A stretch of DNA of 64,000 nt from Brachycybe producta. Lineage: Eukaryota; Arthropoda; Diplopoda; Playtdesmida; Andrognathidae. This document shows positions 22,148 through 33,952 of the stretch, piece by piece (the first letter of the stretch is position 1; the number at the start of each line of letters is the position of its first letter). Location: assembly GCA_036925085.1 (NCBI GenBank), contig JAUPFP010000005.1:3074501-3138500 (forward strand), written 5' to 3'. Position numbers and translations under genes: made by a program. The notes below the pieces were generated by a model. That model saw only the letters and a list, made by a program, of their open reading frames with translations. It made no database searches and was not told where the DNA came from.

Positions 22148-22292
22148 TCAAAATGCATTCTTAATATCTTAGCCACATTGCAAAATCACAAACATGTTGT
22201 ATCAGTTGTAAAAAAAAATATTTACAACTGTTTCAACATGTTTGTGCATTGCATTGTGGCTAGTTGTTGTTAGAATGTATTTTGGAGAATTA
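22148..22292. repeat. Long hairpin-forming inverted repeat
   Basis: Arms of ~65 bp. The left arm carries AAAATGCATTCTTAA, TAGCCACATTGCAAAATCAC and AAACATGTTGTATCAGTTGT; the right arm carries their complements, separated by a short A/T loop. It could be a small foldback MITE or a precursor of small RNAs; neither can be told from sequence. Confidence 0.6.
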
Positions 22293-22998
22293 TTCTGCAT
22301 AAAATAGTAAAACGTTCAAGTCATTTAAATATGTTTAGTATTATAGGCACACCTATATAAGTATGTTTTATCAACAACAACAAAAACACATTTGCATTAT
22401 TTACATCCATATATTATTGAGTAGACTAATTAATCATTACAAAACAACCGTGAGAAGTCTGTGATAACTTCATTTTTTTATGTTGCATTAATGTAAATGC
22501 ACAGACACACACACACCACTAGTTTAGAACCATAAACTAATCTTGTCCGAGAGTGATTTGTATTTGCAGTTTGCAACTGCCGCAACTTCATTATAAGACA
22601 ATATACATAGTGCTGTAGTACCTAACGACTTAAACAAAGCTTATGCCATGGCTCATTGGCAACATATGCCTCATTGCTTGGTGAACTTTTGTAAAAACAC
22701 ATATCACCATAGACTGTGTGAAAGACATGCTGAATGGTGGGCTTTAGACCCCTCAGCGACATTTTTTTTTTTACAATTTTCGGTGGTTTTCCTGTAAAAT
22801 TCGGCGGAAGTCAGACTAAATTCCAATTTTTAAGTTACAATAATTGAAAATTATCGTGAATAAAACAAAATCCTGTTTAGTTTCTCAGGTCCCAACAACG
22901 AACGACGGCCATTGCATAAAAGTAAAGTTATAGAGAACATGCTCTCAACTGTACATGATCCCAGAGCACATTCCTAAATATAATCCTGCAATTTTGTT

Positions 22999-23792
22999 AA
23001 AAAAAATTGTGTGACACTCTGTATTCACAGAGTTGTGGAACACCCTGTCGAAATTCCTTTCTGACAGTATGGCACCCCTTGGTGCACAGATGTCCAGACT
23101 TGGGTGGCCTGAATTTTGTGTGAATTCGTGGAACCCAGTCAGACCGTGAGAATTGGGAAAAGAGTCTCAGAAATACCTTTCCTTTTAAGGTAGTGTTCTC
23201 AGCCCGGGGCAATGATTGGCCCTGTTGGTCAATCATTAAGCCCTGAGGCGACAGTCGCCCCTCCCAGGAGACCGAACAAGAGTGCCGTGAGGCCTATGTG
23301 TGAGGACAGTTAGTCAGAAATTTCAAGAGTGTTCAGACCGAAACAGTCCTGACTAAAGTAAGAGTTTTGAATAATGTAAAGTTTCAATGTACAACCATGT
23401 CAAAGTATAACGAGTAAAGAGATTCATATTTTTTTATCTACCTCAACAATTGTGTTGTGTATTGTAAGTGGAAATGAGTTACAGAAACCCGTCCAACGGG
23501 ATTTCCGACAGAGGAACTAAGAAACTTTCTGAGTCCCTCTGCTTGGAACCTCCAAGTGACTCTAACGGACAGAAACAGTGACATCGGTATCGTCACGCCC
23601 TATACCGAAGATTCCCAAGAAGAGAAAGTCTTTTTGTGGACTTTGAGAGTGATCGAACCAATCGCGAGAGGACTCTAAAGTTCGAAATGTCGCAAGCGGT
23701 AAAATCATCCGTGGCTGGCCCGCCAACAGAGTCGGCGACACCACCGGTTCAGAGTCGAAACGGTGGCGTCAAAGGGCCAGCCACGTCACAAT
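22999..23792 (+). mobile_element. Possible LTR plus leader and gag start, truncated
   Basis: This block is clearly richer in G+C than its surroundings. It begins TGTGACACTCTG and runs through a leader to an ATG at 23688. The ATG opens a short frame (SQAVKSSVAGPPTESATPPV...) of gag-like proline/serine/threonine composition that stops at ~23792, where Helitron H4 starts. Suggestive of the 5' end of an LTR retroelement cut off by the Helitron. No second LTR, zinc knuckle or pol was seen. Confidence 0.3.
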
Positions 23793-24045
23793 AGTGGGGT
23801 ATGGTGGGTATAGTGGAGCATCTAGTTTAATTTTGTGTGAATGTCCAGTTGTCATGAAGTAATTTGCCTCGACCGCTTGCATTTTTTTTTATAAGCACCT
23901 TACTATTGTTTGGGTTTTTGGATCGGGAGAGCGCAACATAAAGATGACCATGAGAAGAAAAAAAAAACCGGTTCGATTAAATTTAAATAAATTCCGACGT
24001 CCTTGGTTTTGTTTGTACAGCGTTATACACAGACAAAGCTTAATG
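23792..24045 (-). mobile_element. Helitron-like element H4 (second subfamily)
   Basis: Minus-strand order: AAGCTTTGTCTGTGTATAAC, ACGCTGTACAAAC, AATTTATTTAAATTTAAT, GCGCTCTCCCGATCCAAAAA, then GATGCTCC and CCCCACTA. It matches H6 and H7. The end hairpin is eroded and CTAG reads CTAT, so an older copy. Confidence 0.6.
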
Positions 24046-24199
24046 TACATTATATAAAAAATATTAAACTTGTTTTGGCTAAGCTGAAATTATTTTCGGC
24101 AGCTGGTTAACGACTAGCCATAAAAATTATTCGTCCGGATTTTGACTGCACGAAAAAAATTCAGCTAAACTGGCTAACGGCTGCGACTGAGGGGTTTAG

Positions 24200-25130
24200 T
24201 GGGCGCTTCATAGGTTTGGTGGACTGGATTCGATATAAAGTTTTGTTACTTTTGTAAAGCTGGACTGGTCAACATTTTAAACAATGTGCAGAACCACAAC
24301 TTCAGAACGCCACTTCAGTGTGTTGGTTCACTGTGAATAAAGTCTCTCAACTCAACACATCCCAATCGATTTCAAACATGCTCACTAGATTTATATGCAA
24401 AGGTTGGTTTTTTTTTGTTGAACAAATTTCTTTACTGTTTGGATTTTCACAACCTTTCATACAAAAAAAAAGTTTCATGTAAACAACAAACAAAGTAACA
24501 AAAAAAAAGTGCATTCGGATCAAATTTTGCTTGCTTATGAAGAAAAAAAAACCGTTACACGTTGTAGTATATACCATGTATTATACATATTATATACATG
24601 AAAGCATATATATTTGAAGACATGTTTCAGCAAGTCGTTCCGGAAAACTGGAAGAAAAAAAAAATCTCCCTGTTTCTTTCTCCACAGGAGGTTTCTTGCC
24701 TAACGTTCCCTCTTCCTTTCCCATCTATAACACACACACATAAACACATGCATTTGCAACATTTCCTGCAGTTTTGCATTGCTTTCTAATGCATTTCAAC
24801 ATTCAGCTTCCTAATTTTCGAAGACGGGGAACCCGGTGAAGAACATTCAAAGCAATACTCATCCATCCATCCCAAACCTCTCTCTCTCTCTCTCTCTTTC
24901 TCTCTCTTCCAACAACAAAATTTCTATTCACACATAAAAACACCCTTATTCACATATTATACTTCCATGTATGGTCAGAGTTTTTAGTAAAACATTTAAT
25001 GTAACCACCACGTTTCCGTTTGTCACATACAGTAGGGTCTATGAAAGCAGCACATTTAATGACAGTCAAGAAAGAAAAAAATATTACAGGGTGAGATAAT
25101 TAGATTAGCGCAGGTCTCGCCGTACTCTCC
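24200..25130. other. Spacer
   Basis: Simple repeats only ((CA)n at ~24730, (TC)n at ~24880). An AATAAA hexamer sits in GTGAATAAAGTC at ~24333. No gene recognised. Confidence 0.4.
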
Positions 25131-25133
25131 AAC

Positions 25134-25544
25134 GCCTTGTACAGACATGAGTTAAATGAATTCCAATGGGGTTTTATATTTTCTGGTTTTGACAAGGCAT
25201 TTTCTGTGCTGCACTTGGACTCTTGTCCCTCTGCCATAGGCCTTTATGGCTGCTTGCAGAGTAATTTTTTCAAATTCAAATTCAAATTCAAATTAAATGT
25301 GTTTAGGTGAATTATACGGAATTCAGTTAAGGACATGAACCAAATAAAAATTGACTTTATTATTAATATTTTAAATTGAAATACTAAATCAATATTTTGT
25401 CAATAGTTTATATAATTATATTTAAGTATTAACTCAATATTTTCAGATTATTAACTGAATAAATTGAATTCGACATATTGTTTGTCCTTCACAGGGTTCT
25501 GTAGAACACGTTTATTATTTAAATTATCAGGTGTGTACTAGGTA
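25134..25544 (+). mobile_element. PIF/Harbinger-type MITE, family A copy 3 (interrupted)
   Basis: Left end slightly eroded (CCTTGTACAGACATGAG), right end GTGTGTACTAGGTA followed by TAA. Interrupted after ATGAATTC by a LINE tail at ~25165-25290; the MITE resumes at AAATTAAATGTGTTTAGG. Confidence 0.75.
25165..25290 (+). repeat. LINE 3' tail inserted in the MITE
   Basis: Contains TTTTGACAAGGCATTTTCTG, TTGTCCCTCTGCCATAGGCC and GGCTGCTTGCAGAGTAATTT, ending in (CAAATT)n. The tail repeat blends into the AT-rich target, which hides the duplication. Later than the MITE. Confidence 0.6.
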
Positions 25545-25615
25545 TAACAGACTATTTGAAATGCGACTACTTTTTTATATTTAAAAAAAAAAAATCTGCA
25601 TTAAGGTGGTTTTTA

Positions 25616-26780
25616 TTAGGAATGGGCCATTCGAATCCTGCAAATCCCGCGAATCTTGTAAAATATTCACGATTCGAAAACTCAAATCTTCACACTTTTT
25701 TCGTTTTTCGAATCTTTCGAATCTTAACCTTAAAAAAAAACTTAAAAACTTTGGTAAAATTAGTTTTTAACTTCATTGACGTTAAATAGAAGCGTTGACT
25801 AACAGAAAAAAAAAACCCCGGCGATTGTTACATGGGTCACCTATATCACCTAGGCGTGCTGGGAAAAAATAATTTGGTCCTGGCATTTTGAAGATATACC
25901 AGCCCACATATTAGTAAGTAAAATCATAAAATCATCTAGCTGGCCATCCCTACATTAGTATATATGCGCCGGAAACCATTAGTAGACAATTTTTTTTTTC
26001 GAAAGCGCGCAGCACCTATTCGAAAACCCATAACCAACAAACAAACACAGTTGTACTGAGATAAGAAAAATAACGCCCACTGTTTTTTTTATACTGGATT
26101 AGCAATATTTTTTTGAAAAAAGAACAACCGGCCCTTCTAGCATTTGGCCCGAGCTGCCATATGGCCACCACGCCTAAGACCGCACGTGACACGTCCAAAA
26201 AACGCATGTGTGCATCGGAAATAAAGAAACGTTCGCTTGACGTTTTGTCTGTCAAACTTTACAACAACAAAAAAAAAACGTCTATGGAGCATAGCATTAG
26301 TCTCCGCAGTGGCTCCGTAAAGGTGGGGATCCGAGCAAAATGAATATCTATAAAACCACCTTTAAAAAGAAGCCGCTGAGAAATATATATATAAAAAATG
26401 AAGTAGGGTTTGAAAGAAATGTAATGATGAGGGGGGGGGGGGGATGAAGAAAGAACGAAAACTGAAAACTGAAAACAAAAAAAAAAAATAAAATATGGAT
26501 TTCTTCTTCAAAGCTGAACTTTTTTTAAAAAATTTTTTGGGTTGACATGACGACAACGCTCGAAGCGTACAAATTCAATTAAAAAAATATACTTCTTGTT
26601 TCTCTTACTGAAAACACAATTAAAACAGAATGCAAACAAAGAAGAATAACGAATTTTTTTATGTGGTATTTATATTTAGCCCGTAGTTATAGAAAAAAAA
26701 AAACTACTTCTTTCATCAATGCCATTATTATTATAAAATATAAATGGGTTTCAAATCTCTCTCCTCCACTTCAATGCAAA
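25616..26780. other. Spacer with GAATCC-rich MITE-like segment
   Basis: GGAATGGGCCATTCGAATCC at ~25620 opens a GAATC-rich stretch also seen at ~4930 and ~61330. The remainder is A/T-rich and holds a poly-G run at ~26430. A short plus frame around 26113-26343 has no recognised domain. Confidence 0.35.
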
Positions 26781-26784
26781 TGTG

Positions 26785-27500
26785 GTAGAAACCTGATCAT
26801 CCTAGAGTTATCTGCAGCCGCAGCAGCATCCTCTAGAGTATGGTGCTGCTGCACTCTACTCCCAGTACAAGGCATCTGTAGACAGCTTCAGAAATTTGTT
26901 TGGCTCCACCCATTGATGAGCGTCATCAATTTCTAATTGGTTTGTTACTGGGTATGATGTCACATGCCCCCGCCTTTTTTATTTCTAATTGGTTGATATT
27001 TGGTCTGACGCTCATAAAAGGGCGGAGCCAAAGAAATTCTGAAGCTGTTTATACAGATGCCTGTCCTCCGAGAATCCTGACCTAAGTCTCTCCCCTAACT
27101 TAAACAATGGCAGTAAACGTCTTTAATAAGCGACGAATGAAGGAAATCCGAAATGTTAAAAAGAAACGAAAGAAAGTTGGGAGGAGGAGGGAAAACACTT
27201 TTTCTCTTTTTGAAAATAAATTAGGTTTGTTTAGGTTCGGTTCGGTTCAGTATCTGAACCTAACGGAATCTAGCCGAGCCTAGCAAAACCTAGCTGAAGC
27301 TAGCAGATCCTAACAGAACTGAACTTAACCTACCACTTCCTTCATGCGTCACTGATTAAAGGCGTTTTCAGCCATTGTTTAAAATAGGGGAGTGACACTT
27401 GCTGCAGGATACTCGGAGGAAAGTGTAACAGCAGCATGCTCTAGAAAATGCTGCCGTGGCTGCAGATTACTCTGGGCTGCTCAGATTTCTACCACATATA
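26785..27500. mobile_element. Inverted-repeat element with ~150 bp arms
   Basis: The left arm (TGTGGTAGAAACCTGATC, ATCTGCAGCCGCAGCAGCAT, CTGCTGCACTCTACT) and its continuation after the foldback insertion (CCTCCGAGAATCCTGA, AAACAATGGCAGTAAACG) match the complement of 27345-27500. The foldback at 26867-27064 splits the left arm. The spacer (27220-27340) contains CCTAACC/AACCTAGC-like repeats. Confidence 0.65.
26867..27064. mobile_element. Foldback MITE, family B relative, nested
   Basis: Inverted ends ACAAGGCATCTGTAGACAGC and GCTGTTTATACAGATGCCTG surround the family-B core (TTTGGCTCCACCC, TTCTAATTGGTTTG, AAAGGGCGGAGCC). Flanking nonamers match ~6 of 9. It lies inside the left arm of the 26.8-27.5 kb element. 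Confidence 0.7.
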
Positions 27501-30006
27501 CTCTTGACAATAGCAAAGCATACATATTTTCTATGCATCTACAATACAAAGATCAAATGACAAAATAGCTAAAAAGAGTTTCTGAACGAATTTACATGTA
27601 ATGTAAGGTTGTTTGTGACTAAACATCATTAATTACGATTTTACAAGTGTTTATGAGCATATGAAAAGAGTGTGCAAAATGATGTTAAACTTTCACTTGT
27701 ACAGTTCACTGTGATTAAGATGCACCAAAAAGGGACAGTGTGGCATAGCTAGGTTTGGGTTGTGCCCCCTCCCCTGCCTCCCCACCGCGCCCTGCTGCTT
27801 AAAACATTGCACCACCAAAATGGACCCTTCAAACCTCCGGCGCCCCCCCCTCCCCTGCAGTCATGGGCCAATGCACACAGTTCGAGACTGTTCGAGAGCT
27901 TCTAAAGGCAGACCTGTTACGGTCATTTCGGTTCTTTTCAGCTGCAGTGGTTTTTCGCTATGCAGTAAGTACATGAGGAACCCAGGAGCACATCTGCAAG
28001 TAGTACTGCTAATGTGGAGGATAGCACAGAGGAAACTGATTGCATACAGTGTATATTAGTTTGCAACATGCTGTATAGAGGACACTACTGTAGATGTCCT
28101 ACATCAATAATGTGAACATTATTTGAGAGATGGGTGTCATACCATCCTATTTCTCAGAGCTGGAAACTGACATTCATACTAACATGTTACTTATTTGGGA
28201 ACACTTCTTTAGAGACAACCTGGGTGCCAGCCTGGCTACTTTTTGGCTGTGGAGTTGCCCAGTTGATGGATATTTTTTGGTGGGTGTGCCCATGGGAATG
28301 GGTGGCCTAAAGCCTAAGGGCACGTGGGCTGGAGTCATATTTCACACAGCCGACTAAATAAATGGACCAAAAAAAGGTGGGACATGTTCCATTTTCCCAC
28401 CGACCCAATTGTCGGCGGTGGGATAGAGAACCTGTACACGGCTGTGGACGTGCACACGAACAACTAATTAGTCGGGTAGTTTAGTGTTTACATAGGTTGT
28501 GGATGGTGCGCACGCATGATGGCAGGTATCCATGCACAAGCACAACCACTGACAAACTGACGGTCGTGTACTCTTCCGTCATGTCGGCCTCAGCCATCTG
28601 ACAGACTGTCGGTCGTGTGCCCTGACCTTACTACAATCTAGTTTGTCATCTGCGCTTGCTCAAAAACATACAAGTAAATAGATGTCACACAGTGACACAA
28701 AACATGAGCAATACACACACACAAAAAGAAAGACACACAATGCAAAAAATACTCAGAAAACAGGCAAAAGCATTAGAAATTGTCTAATTTACAATGATCA
28801 AATGCATCATACATATTTAATGATGTAAAAATATGATGGTTGTTTGTATTATAGTATGCATGTTTGACAAAGGCTTATTAGGATAAAGTCGACAGTAAGT
28901 GTGGTGCGCGCATGTGCAACCCAAAGTGACTTTTTAAATAGCTTTTATCCCCCCTCGTGACGTTTATAGTTAATGAGATAGAAGGTCTCATTAGTTGGTC
29001 ATAGCCGTGGGGAGAATGCCGCAGCTAATAATACTCAATATCATTTAAGGGTTAGGATCTATAGAGCTCTCTCTCTCTCTCTCTCTTTCTCTCTATCTAC
29101 ATTAGAGTGTAAGATGGTTGTGCTCTCAACGAACGAATTAAATAGCATCGAGCTGCCATCAACGAGAAAAGTTCATTTATCGAGTGATTTCAGCAGTCAA
29201 ACTCTGTGACAAGCTTAGAACAGTAATGCACCCATGTTACTTTGTCATTCGCTTTTGTTATTAAGAGAAATAGAGAGATAGATAGAGAGTCAGAGAGAGA
29301 TAGAAAGGGCGAGAGAGAGAGAGAGAAAGAGAGCATGTATTGAAGCTTAGTATTTAGTAGACCTAAGCTATCATGTAGTAGAGAGACGACAACAAGTCTA
29401 TACATGTTAAACATGGAAAGTACATAAATGGAACATAAAAGTTGGTAACAAGCTTTTCTTGTGTCAATGAAAGGAAAAAAATTAGTGGCAGTAGGGGGCG
29501 CTCAAAACTTAATTCCTTCCATTTAAAGCTAATGATGGGTTTTTACTAACAAAGAAGTTTCGAAACAGCTTTCGGAATGCATTTTTTTTTTCTAAATTAA
29601 CAATCAAAAAACCCCTGCAAATTTTTGTTTTTTGGCAAATTTCTTTTTGATGCATTAAAAATAAACAGGCCTACTTCACATTCTACCATATAAACTTAAA
29701 TTATGGCATACTTTCGTTTACGTTGAGAGCCTATAGACAACTCCAGCATGCACGTGCTGCATGATTGCCATAGACCCAATATTAAATGAAATTTGATGAT
29801 GTGTACCAAAAAAAAACACATAAGTCACGATTCTAGCCACTTTTGCTGGATTTAACCTGATGCTACACGTAGCAACAGTCAAGCAACAATACTAATTGTA
29901 GCAACAGTAGTTTCCCATTTGTTGCTAGCAACATCTATGATACATGTAGTAACTTTCATGAAACTACTTCAAACTTTGACTCATTCTTGAAAGCAACAAC
30001 CACCAA
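27501..30006. other. Spacer with small repeats
   Basis: A GTGGCATAGCTAGG...CCCCTGCAG segment (27740-27860) resembles ends of 'GCGTAGC' type MITEs. At 28370-28620 are GACTGTCGGTCGTGTG-like blocks. (CT)n lies at 29070-29095 and (GA)n at 29280-29335. No gene recognised. Confidence 0.4.
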
Positions 30007-30213
30007 ACAGGCAATTAGAAACCGGGACAAAAAGAAGTCTGTTTCTTCCTTTTTATGACGACCGGCAACTTCTAATTGGTTGGTTATGTAGTCTGACGTC
30101 ACATGCTCCGCCCTTTTCAACGTCGAACCACACAACAAACCAATTAGAAGTTCCCAGTCGTCATAAAAAAAGGCGGAGCCAACTTCTGTTTGTCCCGATT
30201 TCTAATTGCCTGT
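30007..30213. mobile_element. Palindromic foldback MITE, family B copy 3
   Basis: Ends ACAGGCAATTAGAAACC / GGTTTC-like complement ...AATTGCCTGT. ACCACCAA flanks both sides exactly (29999-30006 and 30214-30221). The 8 bp length here, versus 9 bp in copies 1 and 4, leaves the duplication size open. Confidence 0.85.
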
Positions 30214-30379
30214 ACCACCAATGAAACGAAAAGGTTGTGAGACAAAGATGGTGTTCTCCTTTGTGCATAGAAAAGCTGCTGCTTTAACTCAAGTCAAATA
30301 AAAAGCTTTGTTTACCACTTGCTGGCAATGCAAGTCATGAAGAAATGGCAAAATAGTTTTCAGTTGACAATTTTCGTGC

Positions 30380-31117
30380 TACACCGTAGCATAGCGAGGG
30401 TGGGGCGATCCGCCCCAGGTGGCACTTTTTTGGGGGCTAACACTTACGAAAAGAATAGTTTTTTTGTTCATTCCTGCATGTTGGGATTGTAGAAGGGTTT
30501 GCTTAAAACGCAGAAAATAAAAATAAACTCGCTCGCGCTACGCTCACAGAATGTATTCTGCAATCCAGCACTATTCTTTTTAACTCTGGAAAATTTCATA
30601 ATTGATCTTTAATAAGTAATTACTATCGGGAACTGGTTTATTTAATAATTTCATAATTAATATAAAATTCTATAAACCATTTCAATCACTGGGTATCGAT
30701 AATATCGATTAGCTCCTCGCAGACCAAAACCCTGGTTGCGCCACGAACGTGTATTGTGTTGTGTTTTTCTTGAGGGAGAGGTGGCAAACTCAAGGACCGC
30801 CCAGGACGGCACAAACTCTAGCTGGTGCGGTGCTACATTGCCACATGTAGATCTATATGCTAACTGACTGACTGACTGACTATACTTGCACAAACTTGAA
30901 ATGACAATTTATTACATTGAAAAATAATTACCATAAAATTGCAACTCGTTTCCATGTTACTAGTAAATTCTTATCCAAATGGCATGTTTTGCTGTATGTG
31001 TTTGCGCATATCTCATTTAGAAATGTATGTGCGCCGTATAACTTTAAGTTAACAACAATTTGCTAAAAAAATGACTTAAGAAAAAGTTACCAGAAATGTT
31101 GGTTGTTTGTTTTAAAG
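30380..31117. other. Spacer with GCGTAGC-type MITE end
   Basis: CGTAGCATAGCGAGGGTGGG...CCGCCCCAGGTGGC at 30385-30425 and CGCTCGCGCTACGCTCAC at ~30533 resemble hAT-like MITE termini. A (GACT)n run is at ~30862. No gene. Confidence 0.35.
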
Positions 31118-31440
31118 AGACCATTTTACCTCCAGAAATCTCTTGTCAAAATATTGTCAAGAATTATATTCAACAATTACCAAAACGATTTTTAAAATTT
31201 AAAATAAGTCATTAATATAATTTAAAAAAATTAAAAATCAGTTGACTTCATGTAGATGAACTTTATCAGATAGAAGCGCCACCAAACAAGAGACATTGAT
31301 AACAAAACTCCCCCCAAAGTCTACTCCTCTACTCGAATTCTGATGTGTTGCAATCACCAGCTCACATTACTTTCATTTCAAAGTACTATGGATTTAATAC
31401 ATTTGAATTATTCCCCAAATGGAAGGTTGTATTGAGTTGA
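31118..31440 (+). repeat. Dispersed family D, copy 1
   Basis: From TTTAAAGAGACCATTTTACC to GGTTGTATTGAGTTGA. An inverted copy at 57539-57865 matches along its whole length, so both ends are defined. No coding capacity. Confidence 0.7.
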
Positions 31441-31516
31441 ATAGGAATAGAGAATACCTGTATTTCATTTTTGGAATTCTGGAAATGCGAGGTGACAATC
31501 TTTACCACAAAAAATG

Positions 31517-31711
31517 ACAGGCAAGTAAAGACAGTAAGATACAGTCGTTTGCTCCGTCCCTTTTATAAAGATCGGCAACTTCTAATTGGTTTATTATGTG
31601 GTCTGACATCACATGCCCCACCCTTTTCAATTTCTAAATGGTTGATATTTGGTCTGACCCTCATAAAAGGGCGGGGCAAACGACTGTATCTCCCTGTCTT
31701 TACATGCCTGT
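31517..31711. mobile_element. Foldback MITE, family B relative
   Basis: Ends ACAGGCAAGTAAAGACAG / CTGTCTTTACATGCCTGT. Core TTTGCTCCGTCCCTTTTATA and AAAAGGGCGGGGCAAACG. Flanks CAAAAAATG and CAAAAAAATG give a ~9 bp duplication allowing one A slip. Confidence 0.8.
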
Positions 31712-31804
31712 CAAAAAAATGGGGGGTGGGGAGACTTTTCGTTTTTAGAAATTTAAAATGGCGTCGTTTGGTGACTCAGGAAAAGTCACTTCATTTTTCA
31801 CCTC

Positions 31805-32200
31805 ATTTTTTATGGTTTTATTGACTTATTTTAAAATTTAAAAATCGTTTTTACAATCGTTGAGTAATACCTTGTACACGCATGAGTTAAATGAATTCAA
31901 ATTAAATGTGTTTAGGTGAATTATACGGAATCCAGTTAAGGACATAGGAACCAAATAAAAATTAACTTTATTATTAATATTGTAAATTGAAATACTAAAT
32001 CAATATTTTGTCAAAAGTTTCTATATTTTATTGAAGTATTAACTCATTATTTTCAGATTATTAATTGAATAAATTGAATTCAACATATCGTTTGTTTGCC
32101 CTTCACATGGCTCTCTGCATTTAAATTATCAGGTGTGTCCTAGGTATAAGTTTTGACAATATTTTGAAAAAGATATTTCTGGAGATAATGGTCTCCTTTA
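31805..32200 (-). repeat. Partial family D copy split by a MITE
   Basis: TTATTGACTTATTTTAAAAT...CAATCGTTGAG before the MITE and TTTTGACAATATTTTGAAAA...GGTCTCCTTTAA after it together match the 5' ~100 bp of family D, inverted relative to copy 1. This gives an empty-site reference for the MITE insertion. Confidence 0.65.
31868..32146 (+). mobile_element. PIF/Harbinger-type MITE, family A copy 4 (best-preserved)
   Basis: TACCTTGTACACGCATGAG to GTGTCCTAGGTA, 279 bp, with TAA on both sides (31865-31867 and 32147-32149). Inserted in a family D repeat whose intact counterpart at ~57800 confirms the insertion point. Confidence 0.85.
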
Positions 32201-32249
32201 AGAAAAAAAAAAAAGTTACTAGAAATGTTTGTTGTTTGTTTTAAGTATT

Positions 32250-33289
32250 TTTTTTTAAAAAAAATTCAAATTGTTTATCTTTATTAAAAGAATTTGCGTC
32301 AGTTTATTTTTATTATTATGGTTTTCAAGCAATTGCAGAAAAAGTCTAAACATTTTGGCACTCATTTAAAAAAAAAAATAACATTCCAGAGAAATATTCT
32401 TTTATGAATAGCCAAAAGCCACCTTTTTGTTGTTGTAAAATGGTCATTTTAGTGTCTATAAACATGCACTTTTTGTTTCTCTGAGCCATAACACCCCATA
32501 AGAACAACAACAACAACAACACCGGACATTAAACAATACTCGAATTGTTTAAAATATAATCGTTTTCGTTTAAAGTATGTTGTTTTCAAAGAAATACTCA
32601 AAATTTTGACTTCTTCTTCCAACAATAGCATATTTTGTTATGCAGCTCACATATACACAACATTTTTTTCTTTTTGTTTATTTGGGTGTTAAAACAAAAA
32701 AAAGAGACGGCACTGCCCGGTCTTTACCTTGTAAAAAAAAAAAAGGTTTTTAGTAATTTTTTTGTTACATAGACAGATAATGTTATGCTATATACAGTAC
32801 ATGCTTAAAGTTACTGACAAATGTGTGGTTCGTAAAGGAATGCAAATTAAGAACTTTTGGAAGACGGAAGAAAAACAAACAAAAAAATGTCCTCTAAAAT
32901 TTAGTGTGTTAGCTAAATTCTTGCATCCCATCATCTAAAAATACTTTTTTTTTCTGAATTGGATGTAAACTTGTAGGTCCAGGGCCCTATAATTCCACAA
33001 AACTACTAAATGACAAGTTACAAGTCCTTTACTTACTGTACTTACCTTACTGTACCTGTAAATATGGTCTAGTAATTGAAAAATAGCCAAAGACTTGATT
33101 TTTGGCCCATTTTTTCGAATTTTAAAAATTCTTGAATCCTTTGTGCTTTTCCAAGCTTTTTGGGACTTCTGGTGCCAAGAAGTAAATTGTAGAATATGGC
33201 ATAATAATTACAAATTACAAGTAATGGTTTCAAGGAATACAATATTTTTGTATCAGTCGAATTTCAAAACTGAACTGGAAATCTCAAAA
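32250..33289. other. Spacer
   Basis: Low complexity A/T. At ~32978 a CCAGGGCCCTATAATTCCAC...ACAAGTCC segment is a diverged family H end. No gene. Confidence 0.4.
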
Positions 33290-33600
33290 AGCTAAAAATC
33301 CCCCTAAGCACATAGAAACTTTGAAGCCATCGATCGTAAACTTCTCAAAATCGGGTGGACTTCGACAGCCTCCCCAACGTAACTGTGAAATTGAAATTTA
33401 CGTTTACCCATAGTTTAACAGCTGCTTAAATTTCAAACGTGTTTACATGTTTGGTGCTATATCCCCCCCCCCCCCAAAAAAAATGTTGCTAATTTTTTTT
33501 TCTTTTGACTCGCTTCGCTCACCGCTCGATAAACACATTAAAGAGATAATGAGAAAGGGGATGGCGAAGCGCCATTGCCTGATATTTCCGAATTGGTATA
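33290..33600 (+). repeat. Family J repeat copy 1
   Basis: Order: AAGCACATAGAAACTTTGAA, ACTTCTCAAAATCGGGTGG, poly-C, GACTCGCTTCGCTCACCG. The same order, diverged, is at 40430-40690. Type unknown. Confidence 0.45.
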
Positions 33601-33731
33601 TTGAATAGAGTATGTGTCAGCATAGGAGTGATTGGAATTTAATGATTGGTTAAGTTGCATCATGGGTAATAATAATACATCATAATTGACTCCTCCTAAA
33701 AGGATTCATTGTATTTATACAAGTAGTACTG

Positions 33732-33937
33732 ACAGGCATTTAGAAACCGGGACGAACACAAGTTGGCTCCGCCCTTTTTATGACGACTGGGAACTTCTAA
33801 TTGCTTTGTTGTGTGGTTCGACGCTGAAAAGGGCGGAGCATGTGACAGCAGACTACATAACGAACCAATTAGAAGTTGTCGGTCGTCATAAAAAGAGCGG
33901 AGCCAACTTGTGTTCGTCCCGATTTCTAAATGCCTGT
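33732..33937. mobile_element. Palindromic foldback MITE, family B copy 4
   Basis: 206 bp. Flanks GTAGTACTG (33723-33731) and GTATTACTG (33938-33946) match 8 of 9. Core GTTGGCTCCGCCCTTTTTAT and its complement. Confidence 0.85.
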
Positions 33938-33952
33938 GTATTACTGTTGTTA

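Larger units (their letters stand above)
22746..24196. mobile_element. Possible TIR element with ACCCCTCAG ends
   Basis: TTTAGACCCCTCAGCGAC at the left faces GCGACTGAGGGGTTTAG at the right, an inverted match of about 16 bases with TTAG-like flanks. Between them are a GC-richer LTR-like segment and Helitron H4. Short TIRs over 1.45 kb may be coincidence. Confidence 0.35.
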
